A stretch of 64,000 nucleotides of DNA from Pyronema omphalodes (lineage: Eukaryota; Ascomycota; Pezizomycetes; Pezizales; Pyronemataceae). Every line of letters starts with the position of its first letter. Position 1 is the first letter of the stretch. Shown here one piece after another: positions 32,745 to 43,991 of the stretch. Both the position numbers and the translations under genes were made by a program. Under the pieces are notes generated by a model. The model was not told where the DNA came from. It made no database searches and saw nothing but the letters and a program-made list of their open reading frames with translations. Location of the stretch: assembly GCA_024516155.1 (NCBI GenBank), contig JAJJXM010000074.1, forward strand, positions 1-64,000. The letters are read 5' to 3'.

Positions 32745-33892
32745 TTACCATTTTTCTTTGGAGGGCATATACTCCATGGTAGTGAAGGGCCGCTTCATCA
32801 TTGGCAACAGAGTTGGGAAAAAGTCGGTTATTTTCCGCTTCTTAGTTGATGAAGGCTCCACCTTTATCCCGATGTTGTTATCCTGTTGAGTATCCAACTG
32901 TGATTCCTTCGATACCTCCTGAAATTTCGTGGAACCGTCTTCAGTTGTGTTAATCTCAACAGGCCCATCAGGAAAATCAACTTCAGAAACATCACTGGGG
33001 TAATCCTTCAGAGCTTTAGCCAGGTCAGCAGTCTCACGCTGCTTTCTGAGTTTATTCATCTCCTCTCGTTTCCGTTTCGCAGCTTCCATTACTGCCTGCC
33101 TCTGTTTCTGGCATTCCCTTAGAAATTGGATCCTGCTTCTTGCTCTCTTGCTTTGTTCCTTCTCTTTTGATATTAGATCGTTTTGCTGCTCTTTTGGTTT
33201 CTGAGCAATCAACCGGCATAGCTCTGCAATAAAACGTACCACTGCCGCCTTTCGCTGAATCTCTGTCATGGGAAAAGTATGCATCGCCGCCTCGGTCACT
33301 TCAGCGGTATCCATGGAGACAGTAGTCGGTTTACTTGCTGAGTTTTCTGCTTTCTTCTCCTTCTCTTTCTCACGATTTGCATCACCAGCTTCATTTTCAG
33401 AATTCCAAATCAACCTTGCCATTCCCTCGTCAAGCCGAGTGATAAAATCGTCACTGTCGATCGCCACCGCTGTATCTGAGGTTTTGCTATCGTTATCCTT
33501 CACTTCCTCCTTCACCTCATGGCCCGCTTTTTCTTCTTCTTCCGCTTCTGCCTCGTAATTTGGCCATAGCATCTGGCCCATTTCCCTCTCGAGTTGCACC
33601 ATGAAGCTATCATCAAGTTGTTGTGCTGGTTCAGAGTTTTCGATGGCTAAAGCTGAAACTGCAGTATCGATATCCATCCTCCCGGTTTTTTGTTGCTCAG
33701 GCTCCACCCTTGATTCTTTCACTGAATCCATCGGCTTTGTTGGCGAGTCCTCCGAGTTCTCCGAGTCCTTCACTTTTAATGCTTCCCTGGCCGATTTTCG
33801 GCGGAGTTTTCTTGCTGAAGAGCTAGTGTGTGTGTTAGCGCGTGTGCAATAAACGTTTCTACGATATAGTCTAGGTGGACATACCTGGTCAT
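32745..33892 (-). CDS. Charged protein with PIP-box-like C-terminus, unknown function
   Basis: 357 residues in two exons (33885-33892 and 32745-33810). The 74-nt intron starts GTATGT, has a GCTAAC branch site and ends AAG; a CAG four bases earlier would leave a short dead frame. The protein starts MTRKLRRKSAREALKVKDSE, is very rich in Glu, Lys and Ser, and holds an internal repeat (DDSFMVQLEREMGQMLWPN; DDFITRLDEGMARLIWN). A helical Arg/Lys-rich segment follows, and near the end there is STKKRKITDFFPT. KITDFF resembles a PCNA-interacting box with Lys in place of the usual Gln. The composition suggests a nuclear protein. I do not recognise a family. A one-exon version from 33980 is possible but would translate the intron. 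Confidence 0.65.
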
Positions 33893-34977
33893 GTTGAATA
33901 GCGAAAAAAGGGCGTTGGAATTGCAATATCATGAGCGTAATGATATGTAATTCTGCGCAGAAATTTTCTTCTTTCTGCATGCTTAGTTGCTTGTTTACCC
34001 GGCTATTGTAAGATGAGAACGTCTGGATTGGATTCCGAAATACAGGACTTCGATTAGCAAGTTGGTGAAAGGATGTATTTCGTTAGTTATCATACTAAGT
34101 CGAATTAATGTTGCGTTCTTGTTACTCGAATAAAGGGAGGAAATTGCAATCTCTTGTATCCAACTGGTACAGATTTTAGGTATGTCATGAACATGCACAT
34201 GCATCGCGATAATGATGACGGTTAAAAAAAGTCAACAAATGGTACAGGTGAAATACATGTACAGAATACCATTCAATAACTATCATTTTGACCGAGACTA
34301 CTGTATGTTTTACCATCACCATCCATGTTTTTCCGAATATTTCAACAAGACAAAATCCAATGTACGAGGCGCACTTTCTTTCATGAACAATCCACCCCCA
34401 ACAACATATTCCAACACAACACCAGGCAATCGTATCCGAGGAATCGCAGTTAACGCTAAATAATTTATATAAATTTGAGTTGAAACTTCAACAGCTACGG
34501 TCATAGAATCATGAATACAACGCATCCCGTCCGCTCTGCGCTATTTAAGCATGATATCGTCCGGCTAGTACTGTCGTGGGTGACCAGACGGGAATCCCGG
34601 ATACTGTAGTTTTTGACTCTCGAAGGAAGATTGTCTCTTTTTTTTCCCTGTCTAGTCAACTGCTCCGATATAGTGTGTCATTGTTGTCAAAATCATCTGA
34701 TATTGTTACTTGAGATCATGGTCAATTACATCCTGGGGTTCCAGTGCTGTTGCGATGCGGTAATGTTTTTGCAGACGCACTGATGGATATCTCACCCCCG
34801 ATGTTCTCTTAAATGATTTGAGCTCTTCCCTGCTGCTTCAGCTTAAACGTGATTTGAGATTACACTCTTCGTATTTTCGCACCATTAGACACTACTATCT
34901 TCAACCCTACACATTTTTACAACTTTCACAGGAAGGAATTTAATTTGCAAATTCTGGAGAAGATGCTTTCGATATTT
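33893..34977. other. Intergenic spacer
   Basis: AT-rich. An 83-codon plus-strand frame at 34212-34463 looks like chance. It serves as promoter region of the preceding minus-strand gene; nothing else recognised. Confidence 0.4.
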
Positions 34978-35847
34978 CTAATCCTCAGATACAACCTCAT
35001 CATGAGCCCCATAGTTTTGCAGTATCTTTACTGCCTCCAGACTTCCCCATCCTTTCGCATTATTCATCGGCGTACAATTATATTTATCAACCGCATTTAG
35101 CTTTGCTCCGTATGCAATCAACAATGGTATCACCGTCGTATCGTTATGTTGTGCCGCAGTATGCAGCGGCGTGTGACCAAATGGACCTCTTATATTTACG
35201 TCCGCCCCATAATCCAGCAACAACTTTACATACTTCTCCATACGAGTATGCGGATAAGCCAAGTCCAAAACCCAGTGTAACGCGGAACCTTCGTCTTCAT
35301 GTGGTTTATTAGGATCTGCTCCATATTGTAGAAGCAGCCTCATGAATTTGGTATCGTCACAGTCCCGAGAAAGGTGCAGAAGAGAGTAGTCCCCGGTATC
35401 AGTAAATTCATTCCCCTCTTCGTAACAGTTGACCCATGTATCGGCCGGAAACCCGTTGGCGAGGAAGAGACTGACGGTTCGGTATTCTCCGTCGCGCATT
35501 GCACTGGCAACGGGGTGGTAGTATGCTTCTTTCATTTCGGGGTCATTGGCAATTATAACGGCTCCACGAGAATAGAGAGAAGAGACGAGAACAGAGTAGC
35601 AGCGGCGATTGACGGCGACGAGAGATTCGAGGGCTTCCATGCCGCATTCGGATCCAATTGCGAGTAGAACATGTGAAGGAAGTCGTTGAAAGGCTGTTGT
35701 GCGTTTTAGAATGCAGGAAGCGAGGATAGAATGGATACGACGATTAACGGCAGAGAGAGAGACGAGTGATTTGATTCCGGCGTTTTCGCCAATTTCGAGA
35801 AGTATCTCGACTGGAAGTTTGTTTAGAGTCATCGTTTGTGCCGGCAA
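34978..35847 (-). CDS. Tandem F-box-like plus ankyrin-repeat protein
   Basis: 289 residues, single exon (ATG 35847; Met 6 is an alternative). Two F-box-like segments stand in tandem, LPVEILLEIG...LSAVNRRIHSIL (about 11-42) and LPSHVLLAIG...LVAVNRRCYSVL (about 56-87), clearly copies of each other. About four ankyrin repeats follow from residue 152 (GDYSLLHLSRD, EGSALHWVLDLAYP, FGHTPLHTAAQHND, YNCTPMNNAKGWGS), each ending in an LLxYGAxxN-like turn. F-box proteins link substrates to SCF ubiquitin ligases and ankyrins bind the substrate; whether either F-box here binds Skp1 is unknown. F-box/ankyrin proteins are common and variable in filamentous ascomycetes. Confidence 0.82.
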   Translation of the reverse strand: MPAQTMTLNKLPVEILLEIGENAGIKSLVSLSAVNRRIHSILASCILKRTTAFQRLPSHVLLAIGSECGMEALESLVAVNRRCYSVLVSSLYSRGAVIIANDPEMKEAYYHPVASAMRDGEYRTVSLFLANGFPADTWVNCYEEGNEFTDTGDYSLLHLSRDCDDTKFMRLLLQYGADPNKPHEDEGSALHWVLDLAYPHTRMEKYVKLLLDYGADVNIRGPFGHTPLHTAAQHNDTTVIPLLIAYGAKLNAVDKYNCTPMNNAKGWGSLEAVKILQNYGAHDEVVSED

Positions 35848-36459
35848 GTTGTTATTTTGGGTTAGTTGGTTGTGAATGTCGTTTTATGAAATTTCTGAAC
35901 GTCAGGTACCGTAATTATATTCATGAATAATGACCCCCAGTTACTACGGTGAACAGGCAATGACTCTTCTGGTGATCTGCGAGAAGTTGGGATGATGTAA
36001 GCACACGAATATTTGTAAGTGATGCGCGATATTCGTGAAATTGTTGACCCAATAGTCACCATGAAAATCATTTATGATATAGTAGATCTCGATAGAATTG
36101 TTTGCCGAACAATTCAATTTTATCAATCATTTTATGTTGTCGTGTTGCCAATTCCACGAGTACCATACGTATATTCACAGCTATTTTCGCGTGCTGTGTC
36201 CCAGAATTCTGGCAGGCAGCAACGCCCGGTGCACCTGGCGCCAACCTGCATGGTTAGCTAACCGCATCAGTAAAAGCGAAGCACGGCTAGCTCGAAGGTA
36301 GGGATCACGAGAGCGGGGTCTCCAGAACCGCCCCAGAACCACGGCAGCAAACAACGACGACACGCTTTCCTTTTTAGAAATTCCCGCGCTGGTGCCTGGC
36401 TCGCGACTGTTTGCTCCCGTCTATTTTCTTACATCAACCTACGTCACACCCGGCCAAAC
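35848..36459. other. Divergent promoter region
   Basis: Separates the minus-strand F-box/ankyrin gene from the plus-strand GON7 gene, so it should hold both promoters. The GON7-proximal 250 bp are GC-richer. No further gene. Confidence 0.4.
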
Positions 36460-36717
36460 ATGTCGCTCACTATCAACGCCGTCTACACTTCCCCGAACGA
36501 TACGAACACCTTCGTTATCCCCGTCGAGGCTGCTGCTGCTACCGAAGAATCTTCCCAGGCCGACCAGACAAACCACGTCAAGGCAGTGCGCGAGGCGGTT
36601 ACAAAGTTGCAGGATCAGGTCAACAAGTACCTTACCGAGCGCATGGAGGTCGAGAAGAACGATGCCGCTAAGGCTTTGGAGGATAACTACGGAGAGGAGA
36701 TTGTTGATGAGGAGTAA
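36460..36717 (+). CDS. GON7: GON7-like subunit of the EKC/KEOPS complex
   Basis: 85 residues, single exon, ATG in the context AACATGTCG. The N-terminus MSLTINAVYTSPNDTNTFVIP resembles the strand region of fungal Gon7, followed by the diagnostic helix NHVKAVREAVTKLQDQVNKYLTERMEVEK and an acidic tail ending VDEE. KEOPS makes the t6A base of ANN-decoding tRNAs and in yeast is also linked to telomeres and transcription; Gon7 is its small fungal subunit bound to Pcc1. The length is shorter than yeast Gon7 (123 residues) but normal for filamentous fungi as far as I know. The call rests on pattern memory. Confidence 0.72.
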   Translation: MSLTINAVYTSPNDTNTFVIPVEAAAATEESSQADQTNHVKAVREAVTKLQDQVNKYLTERMEVEKNDAAKALEDNYGEEIVDEE

Positions 36718-37199
36718 GGGGGAGAAATAATGGGGCGACTGGCGGGAATGAGAAAGAGAAGACAGAGATTACACCAGATTTGACGCGGTTGCCGCGAATG
36801 GGGTTGCGACATCAAAAGTGATGGAAGGAACCACACCGGATATCTAAACCTACGTTTTCAATACCGCGATATCGATATGGCTACGAATAACATGAAGAGT
36901 TGAACCGATGTGCGCTCTGTTTCACATGCCGACACGGATCCTGGACGTCCTTCAGGAGACTGCTGGTCCATAGAAAGAGTAGAATAGATAGGGATAGAGG
37001 GGGGCAGCAAAGAAACAGTGCGATAACACAGTAATTATAGAAAATTAGCGTAGTACAGATCAAGGAGGCTCGGAGGCAGAAGCAGAAGGAGATATCGGAA
37101 GACCATGAAGTATATGGTCGGAAAAGTACTCGAGGCGGTTTCTCCATTTTTGAAGTAGTTTGATAGGATCTTAGTGACAGTGGTATCTACATGATGTAG
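36718..37199. other. Intergenic spacer downstream of GON7
   Basis: Holds the 3' end of GON7. No other gene seen. Confidence 0.35.
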
Positions 37200-37800
37200 C
37201 GGGTTTGATTAAATCCTGAAGCCTGGAGATTATAACATACCGGATTACAACTACAAGATACAACTATTTTTATCTTCTATGAGACGATACCGCCCAGCTT
37301 ATGTATGGCTTTTGATATGCTAGTCACTCCAGCTTTTGCAGTGCGTTAAAACTCTGAGATACTGATACCGCTTGTTCATCGTGTGTCCTTTGTGATATGT
37401 ACGCATGATATTTTGTGTGGCGAAATCCTACACAGAATATTGACTAGCGTACCATACCCACGCTATTTTGATATATATTTTAGTGTGACACGTCATTTCA
37501 ACCGCGCTGTTATGGCCAAGCGGTTAGTAAGAATGCGCTAGAGACAGTGGAGATATCACGAGCCGACGAAGCAAGACGCGTTCGAGCCACAGTCGAGTAT
37601 TCTTTTTTCACCTCTCCCCCACGCTTTTACCAGCGAGAGCGTTTTCCACAGCCCTGAAAATGCCAGCTTCGCCCCTTTGGTACGCGAGACGTGCTGGCAC
37701 AGTGCTATTGGGTCTTGGAGTTGATCTTTTTTTTTATATTTTATTTCCTTTTCGGCAGGCTATCATTGACATCTTGTTCCATTTACACTGCAGCTTTCTG
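37200..37800 (+). repeat. Diverged repeat with tRNA-like Pol III promoter, copy 1
   Basis: About 600 bp resembling 42340-42930. It contains an A-box (TGGCCAAGCGG, 37513-37523), a B-box-like motif (GCGTTCGAGCC, about 37578-37588) and a T6 run at 37603-37608 as a possible Pol III stop. Similarity to copy 2 starts about 300 bp before the A-box and continues after the T run (CAGCCCTGAAAATGCCAGC). The interval cannot be folded into a proper tRNA: the acceptor and T stems do not pair. Best described as a tRNA-derived repeat or SINE-like relic. Confidence 0.5.
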
Positions 37801-39166
37801 TTTCTTTTATTCTCCCATGTATTCTTTGAATATGTATTGTTTTTTGGTTCTTAGATTTCTTATGACAACCGTTCAACCTCCTGCTGAGCGCTTCACCCGC
37901 ATGGCAACTTCAGCCACTTGTACGACTGATCAACAATGATCCCTGCCGAGGTTTGTGATGCCGTTTCGGTTGAAGTCAGCCTAATCTACAGAGGATATGC
38001 CCTCATTAACACACCTGATGAGAAACGTACCACAGATTTTCTTCAAAGATGAGATGGTGTAAGCGTAGTGTCGACGATCGGCTTTGATCAGCTGCAGGAG
38101 AAGTGGAGAGCATGGGGACAACGAGTTGCTTTGGACCCAGGTCAACAAGTCATTTACGGTTGGATGCCTAACATATTTGATGGATCCTACTAATTATCAT
38201 CCGCGCGAGTCCTTCATTTTTGATGGAAGGATGGTTGTTGCTTCGCTGAACAGGCGGGTATAAGTCAAAAGTAAAGCTACTACACCGAAGATGATAGGAA
38301 AGCAAGTTTGTGTAATCCATAAAACGAGTGTAGAATTACAAAAAATAAATCACAAAATGATGTAAAGGGGATAGAAAACAGAAGGTGCAGGTTAGTCGCT
38401 TTTTATACCTACTCGAATCGTCTCCAGTGTGCGGGCGATGTTTTGTTCGGACCAAGGCTAGACTGATTCTCCACATGGTTATATTCATCTCATTATGAAG
38501 AATATCATCACAGACATACAAAGAATCACTTCAACGTTGGCATTACTTTTTGACTAGTCACCCCGCGTACCGTACATTATTCATCACTGATCACTCGAAC
38601 AAAAATTGACATATGCTGATTCATATGGAGGAACCTTCAACCAGTAGGCTGTAACCAGGAAAACTGACTTATTCACACGGCCGAGCCTACAGAGTGCATG
38701 TGAGCTAGGTGATATTTTATCATCAACGCAGAGCAAAAATGCTTAAATCACCAAAGCACAGACATCCAACCTTAACATTTGCTATACCAGCTATCATGCT
38801 TTGCGCGGGTAAGTACCTGAGGATCAATGGAGTACTAATACTTGTATTTAAGGTCGCGGAGTGTCATGATCGTCGTGACTGATCAAGTCAAATAGCTCAA
38901 TAAAGATTCGAATGACGTATTTGGAATAACGATATACATTGTGCTTTATATGAAGCAGGTTTTTTTTTTGAGTACATGGAGTGGTGATAAGTAGTAAGAA
39001 ATTCGTTGCGAGTATTGGAAGGGATTCAGTAGATGGCAATAATTGGTATTCATGTCGTGAGTCAGGGGCGGATAATAATGATCTAGATCCATGCCATTGA
39101 TTGATGAAACTAAACGGATAGTGGACCTTACAGTAGCGATAGGCTGACTGAAAAATCAACACTGAC
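37801..39166. other. Gene-poor spacer
   Basis: No convincing coding sequence. The last 200 bp (about 38960-39166) are the 3' flank of the duplicated coiled-coil gene and resemble 53771-53970 in inverted orientation. Confidence 0.4.
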
Positions 39167-40506
39167 CTAGCCGCTGCTGTCCAGAGCGCTTGTTGTATTA
39201 CCACCAATAGTACTTGCAGTAGGTGTGTACTGACTGCCCTCAGTCACAGTCCCGCAATCGGTATCCTCCTATTTTCATCAGTGACTGGACGCTGAACATT
39301 CCCGAGTAGCATTACATACCGTTCCATCAGGAGGTACAGCCTCATTATGCTGCTTTCGGAGGTTACGTTGGAGCTCAGCCTTGACCTGTGCAAGTTCCTG
39401 TTTTCGTTCCATCTCCGTCTGATGGAGAACATCAAGAGCGTCCTCTAGCTTCTTTCGGAATCCCTTCTCTTTTTCAATACTGCTACACGCTTTCTCCAAC
39501 GCCTGCACCTTTGCATCGAGCTCTTGCTTAAGATCCCTGATGGAAGAATCCTTCTCCGCATCACTGTGCACACGACTTTCCTTCATTCCCTCGATTGTCT
39601 CGTCGTATGACTTCTTCACACTTTCATGTTCCCATAGTATGCCCCCCAATTTTTGATCGGCCACATCATTCGCCTCCTGAACTGCAATCTCAATCTCCTC
39701 CTCGAACTTCTTGGTAAGCTCCTCCTTTTGCTGTTTTAGCTTCTCTCGGTATCTTCGTTGGCAATCTTTGACGATATTGGATACATATTCTCCGCTCCAA
39801 TCAACTTTATTCTGGGATGTAGTATTCTTAGAAGGTTGCTGAACTCTCAGTAGAATCTGGTCGATATCGGCTTCACCGTCGTCGTCGTCTTCATCATCAA
39901 GGGTATCGAGCATGTCTTGCATCTTGCGGGCGGTCTCATTTTTACGCTTCTCCTCTTTGCGCTCAAAGGCTGCTCGGGCTCGCTGGTATAGTTTCTGTCG
40001 GAGTTCCTCTTTAAAGATGCCGTCCACATCGGTTTCAGCAGTAAGCCGTTGGAGCTTTTCTTCAACACCTTCCTTAAGTTTATTGTTCAGCAGCACATCC
40101 TGCTCTAACTTATCTGTCAACAGCTCCATCGTTCGATTGTGTAGCATAGACATCGCAGTCTGCGCTGCATCCCAGTGATAAGAATTAGGCTCAGCCGAAG
40201 AAGCCAGATACACTGTGCCTTTTGTGGGCGAAGAATATCTGAGAGCTCGTTGTTCCGAATCCGCTGCAGAGAGGAGGAAAGTGCCAGAGTGCATTCGGTC
40301 AATCGCAACCGCTCTGATGTAGGTACAGCCATTGTGATTATATTGTTCCGTAACAACGACGGGGTCAATATGATTTCCCAACAGGTACTTGCAGTTATCT
40401 ATACGTTCCAAATGTCAGCTTTTTCATTGTCTCAACGTAAAGTGCGAATGTTACCGATGATCTGCTGTTTATGATAAGATGGTTCATAAACCGTGGAGGT
40501 CGGCAT
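39167..40506 (-). CDS. Coiled-coil protein, duplicated gene copy 1 (unknown family)
   Basis: 410 residues in three exons: 40455-40506, 39320-40398 and 39167-39268. Introns of 56 and 51 nt start GTAACA and GTATGT and end TAG. The same intron positions and phases occur in the inverted paralogue at 52375-53770. The N-terminal 120 residues look globular (DPVVVTEQY, IRAVAIDRMHSGTFLLS, RYSSPTKGTVYLASS). From about residue 135 the protein is charged and helical with an acidic gap (DTLDDEDDDDGEAD), then a long coiled coil (CQRRYREKLKQQKEELTKKF onward). The last exon encodes a Thr/Ser-rich tail (EDTDCGTVTEGSQYTPTAST). No enzyme motif is visible. Confidence 0.75.
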
Positions 40507-41269
40507 ATTGCGGAGAAGGATCTCAAGATAAATCCAGGGACGAAGAATTCAAAGTTGAGCAAAGCAGGTCTCTGTCGATCTGGCTAACTGTGCTTCGATT
40601 GGCCGGTGTGGATTTCTCTGCGAAACACGATGATGCGATATAGTGGTCAGGAGATGGAATCTGTTGTAAAAGTGGAGGAAAGGGTCTGACACGCGGGGTT
40701 GTTGTCCACCGCATTGGTGGTTACACAGATGCGGGGCCGATTCCGCTACGACCTTCCAATTGATGCAACAGCGGGACTCCAGAGAAACACCATATTTTCG
40801 AGCATTCACAAAGTATCACTATTCTGAATGCAAATTTCATAAGTGCAAAGAGAAGGTTTTTCAAGCAATCTAGAATTTCGGCGGGAAACGACAAGTTCCT
40901 GGCACAGTCTGAGCCCTTCAATGGACGACCTCCCATGACGCATTAAAAAATGAGAAGGGTCATCAATGATTGTGGGAGGCTGTCTTACGCTGCTTTGCTT
41001 GAAGACGCTGCTTGAGGTATTTCTCAAATCAAATGAGCAATAGTTTGGTGTTTAAAGCTGGAATTTAGCTATCCTATAGATCGTATGTCTCAAAAGGCGA
41101 TCAGGCGGAAATGTATTTTGACAGGGATGTATCAAGTACCTGGGGTCGAGTATGTGGCTTGGCTGTGCGTGTTATGTTCTTTGCTCGCGAAAAAGTTTCT
41201 TCGGTATTATTGAACATAATCAATCATTCTTCCTCTGCACAACGCTCACTTTTCAAGAGTATGCGGAAC

Positions 41270-41403
41270 GTGAGGCAACGGCGTCTGCTGAATAGTCGCG
41301 CAGTGCTGATGTACAGTGTCATACAATATATTCCCGGTGTCCAGTTCGCATGAAATAGGCGTTCATTGCTACCAAAGAAGGAAATAGTACTGTTATGGGC
41401 TAC
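41270..41403 (+). repeat. Diverged tandem repeat, copy 1
   Basis: Shares with 42050-42190 the ordered blocks CTGCTGAATAGTC, TGTCCAGTTCGC/TGTCCCGTTCGC, AAATAGGCGTTCA and CTACCAA, at similar spacing and in the same orientation, about 780 bp apart. Confidence 0.5.
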
Positions 41404-42049
41404 CTAGTAATCGTACACACATACATAAGAATATGTCTTGGGGTAACGACCTTGAGAAACTACAATGTACAGCGGTCTATGAATTTGAAGGTAGTATCTT
41501 ACGCGTCAGAGTAAAGTAGAGTCATTTTCTGATGCAGTGGGTTCGATGAAATTATCAAGCCTGCAGATTTCAATAAACGGCTACTGGGATGACCAGTATA
41601 CACCGATATTTTCTCTGCTTAAAGAGTAGCAGATTCATGGATTCACAGCACATTCTCCTGCAGAAATTGTGATTTCATGAAATACTCCGGGAATTGTAGT
41701 TGAAGACGGCAACTTCATTCAAGCATATGATGATACTAGTGTTCGCAGATAAGGCTTTCACGAGTCAGACTTTACGATGCTTACCGAGGTGAATGTTTGT
41801 ATATCAATATATATTACCATATTCTCTCAGCGCTGCCTCACAATTGTTTAACGCCAGTATGTTATACACAATTTAAAGTAAAGCCATGGATTACATGGCC
41901 AAGCCAATTGGGAAAGGCAGTGCCGCATGTAAGACCATGGTTGTCGTCACTATAAACCCAAACCTATGGGGGAATTTAGAGCAAATAATCGGTAGTTTGC
42001 ATTCACCGCTGGAACTTAGCTATATCTCCTGTGTTGGAGCAGACATAAA

Positions 42050-42190
42050 CTCCCACTTCTGCTGAATAGTCTGGTCCTATGTATGGAGAGTATAACATGT
42101 TCGATTCCAGATGTCCCGTTCGCGAAAAATAGGCGTTCACCCCTACCAACGAGGAAAATTGTCGGAATAAGAAAAATAGTATGCGAACGG
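42050..42190 (+). repeat. Diverged tandem repeat, copy 2
   Basis: Second copy of the repeat at 41270-41403. Confidence 0.5.
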
Positions 42191-42339
42191 CTTTAAAAGA
42201 AGCTTTCATACTGAGCACCTTCGAGACACTACCATAAGCCCGAGTTCTTGCCTTTGAGGGCAGTAACGTGGGAGCTGGACATGGTGTTATCCGTCCTGAT
42301 ATGGCAGATTGGATGAGGCCCTACCATTAAAGTATGATG

Positions 42340-42930
42340 ATTCTGCAAGCTTGAAAATATACCTACTTATTCCCCTACGGGGTTAAATTTGAGCATATCG
42401 TGATGGGTTTGTCTGTGGATTGTGTATAGATTTTGATATATCGTATGGTTGAGTTTTTACAGTTCTTGAAAACTCTGAGGTACTCACACCGCTTGATCGT
42501 CGATGTGTAACTGGTGATATGCATAATGTTTTGTGTGGCGAAATCCCGCGCATAAAATCGACTAGTGCAGCGTACCAACGCTATGTCTATATATTTTTTA
42601 CTGCCACACGTCATTTCAACCGAGCTGTCATGGCAAAGCGGTTAACATAAGGAGTACCAAAGACAATGAGGTCATGTGACCACGGACACAGGTTTCGGGT
42701 TCGATCCGCCGCAAGGTATTCTTTTTATTTTTCATCCTCTCTTGAGCACTCTTATGCGTATAAGTGACAAACAGCCCGAGAAGTTCCATCTTCATCCCCT
42801 TGGTAACCGATAAACATACCGGTATGGGCCGGTATAGTGTTTTGAGTTTTTTTGTCTCTCATTTTGTCTGTTTTATCTTTATTTTATCTTGTTCCAATTT
42901 CACACCCACTGACAACGCCCCACTGCACTC
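42340..42930 (+). repeat. Diverged repeat with tRNA-like Pol III promoter, copy 2
   Basis: Resembles 37200-37800 and has an A-box TGGCAAAGCGG (42631-42641), a B-box GGGTTCGATCC (42697-42707) and a T5 run at 42722-42726. Box spacing (66 nt, start to start) equals that of copy 1. The upstream block ACACGTCATTTCAACCG is shared. Confidence 0.5.
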
Positions 42931-43991
42931 CCCGCAATTGCCTTCTTACGCAGACTGCTTTTTTTTTGATTTCACCAATTATTACTCAATAAATAATGTT
43001 ACTTTGTTTTTGTCATTCTGAGATTTAGCCTAGTATAAGTTAGGTGTCACAGTATAGAGTAATGCAAGTTGAAAATAGAGTGTAATGATTCATTTTCCAC
43101 GATTACCACGATCCTACCTTTTCCTTCGTACAGCGTTCTAGAGTTCCTATATCATTGGAATGTAAACCTTATGCCCCTGGCTAGACCAATATCATATCAT
43201 TTTGTATGTGCCAAGAAATAAGGTCAGTTTTCCAAACATGTTTCGCCGGAGTGATTTTGCACGATTAACCACGTGCGCCTATGCTCAGCCAGGTACGATA
43301 GAGCCCAAAATGAAAGAATCAACCTGAATCCATTTAAGCCAAATTCCAAAGTATTTTGCACTCTATCTACAGCCCATCCCTCCAGCAGCAGGGCAAGGGA
43401 TATGCTCAATGAGATGGAAGACATGTCATCCACCCGGAAACGTCCTGAAAAGGAATTGTGCCCGGAATTTCTGTCATCCACATATCATGGCACACTTTGG
43501 CGGCGAGAAAAAAAAATCCAGCAATTATGTGGAAAGAGTAAAGATATAATTCCGAAAACAAAAACTTTGCCAAAGATTCAGTAGTAATACAAGCAAATTA
43601 TGTCGCGCCGGTAGTACAAATTACCCGACATCCGATCGCAGATGTAGACCATATTATCAACAGAACAATACAAGAAGATCAGAAAACAACAATCAGACAA
43701 GGAGATTCTAAACAAAATGAGCAGACATCAAGGAGGGTAGGAAGGAAAAAACGCATATGACAACCACGAATAAACTCTAACAAGAAACCAAAATGCAGAC
43801 GAAAACCAAAACATTAGCCAATGACAACGTCAACAGCACAGATCAGACAAAAATTACCAGTCATTAGCAAACCACCGGAGCGTTGCACTCGAAAAACCTT
43901 CACTTATCAAACTTCAAACTCCTTCAAACAACCATAGAAATCGGGTAGTAGGAGAAGAATGACGTTCCTTGTCGTTTTGCTACAACATGAG
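42931..43991. other. Intergenic spacer
   Basis: AT-rich, A-rich near 43600-43860. It probably contains the 3' end of the AlkB-like gene. No gene recognised. Confidence 0.4.

Larger units (their letters stand above)
40507..42339. other. Spacer with diverged tandem repeat
   Basis: Holds the 5' flank of copy 1 (similar to 52180-52374 inverted) and the repeat pair listed separately. Open frames here look like chance. Confidence 0.4.

Noticed and set aside
37513..37608. Functional tRNA at the A/B-box repeat
   Set aside because: The acceptor and T stems do not pair in either copy, so I list only a tRNA-like repeat.
37660..37939. Hydrophobic plus-strand frames of 64 and 82 codons
   Set aside because: The Phe/Leu content comes from T-rich DNA after the tRNA-like repeat, and copy 2 of the repeat does not keep the frame.
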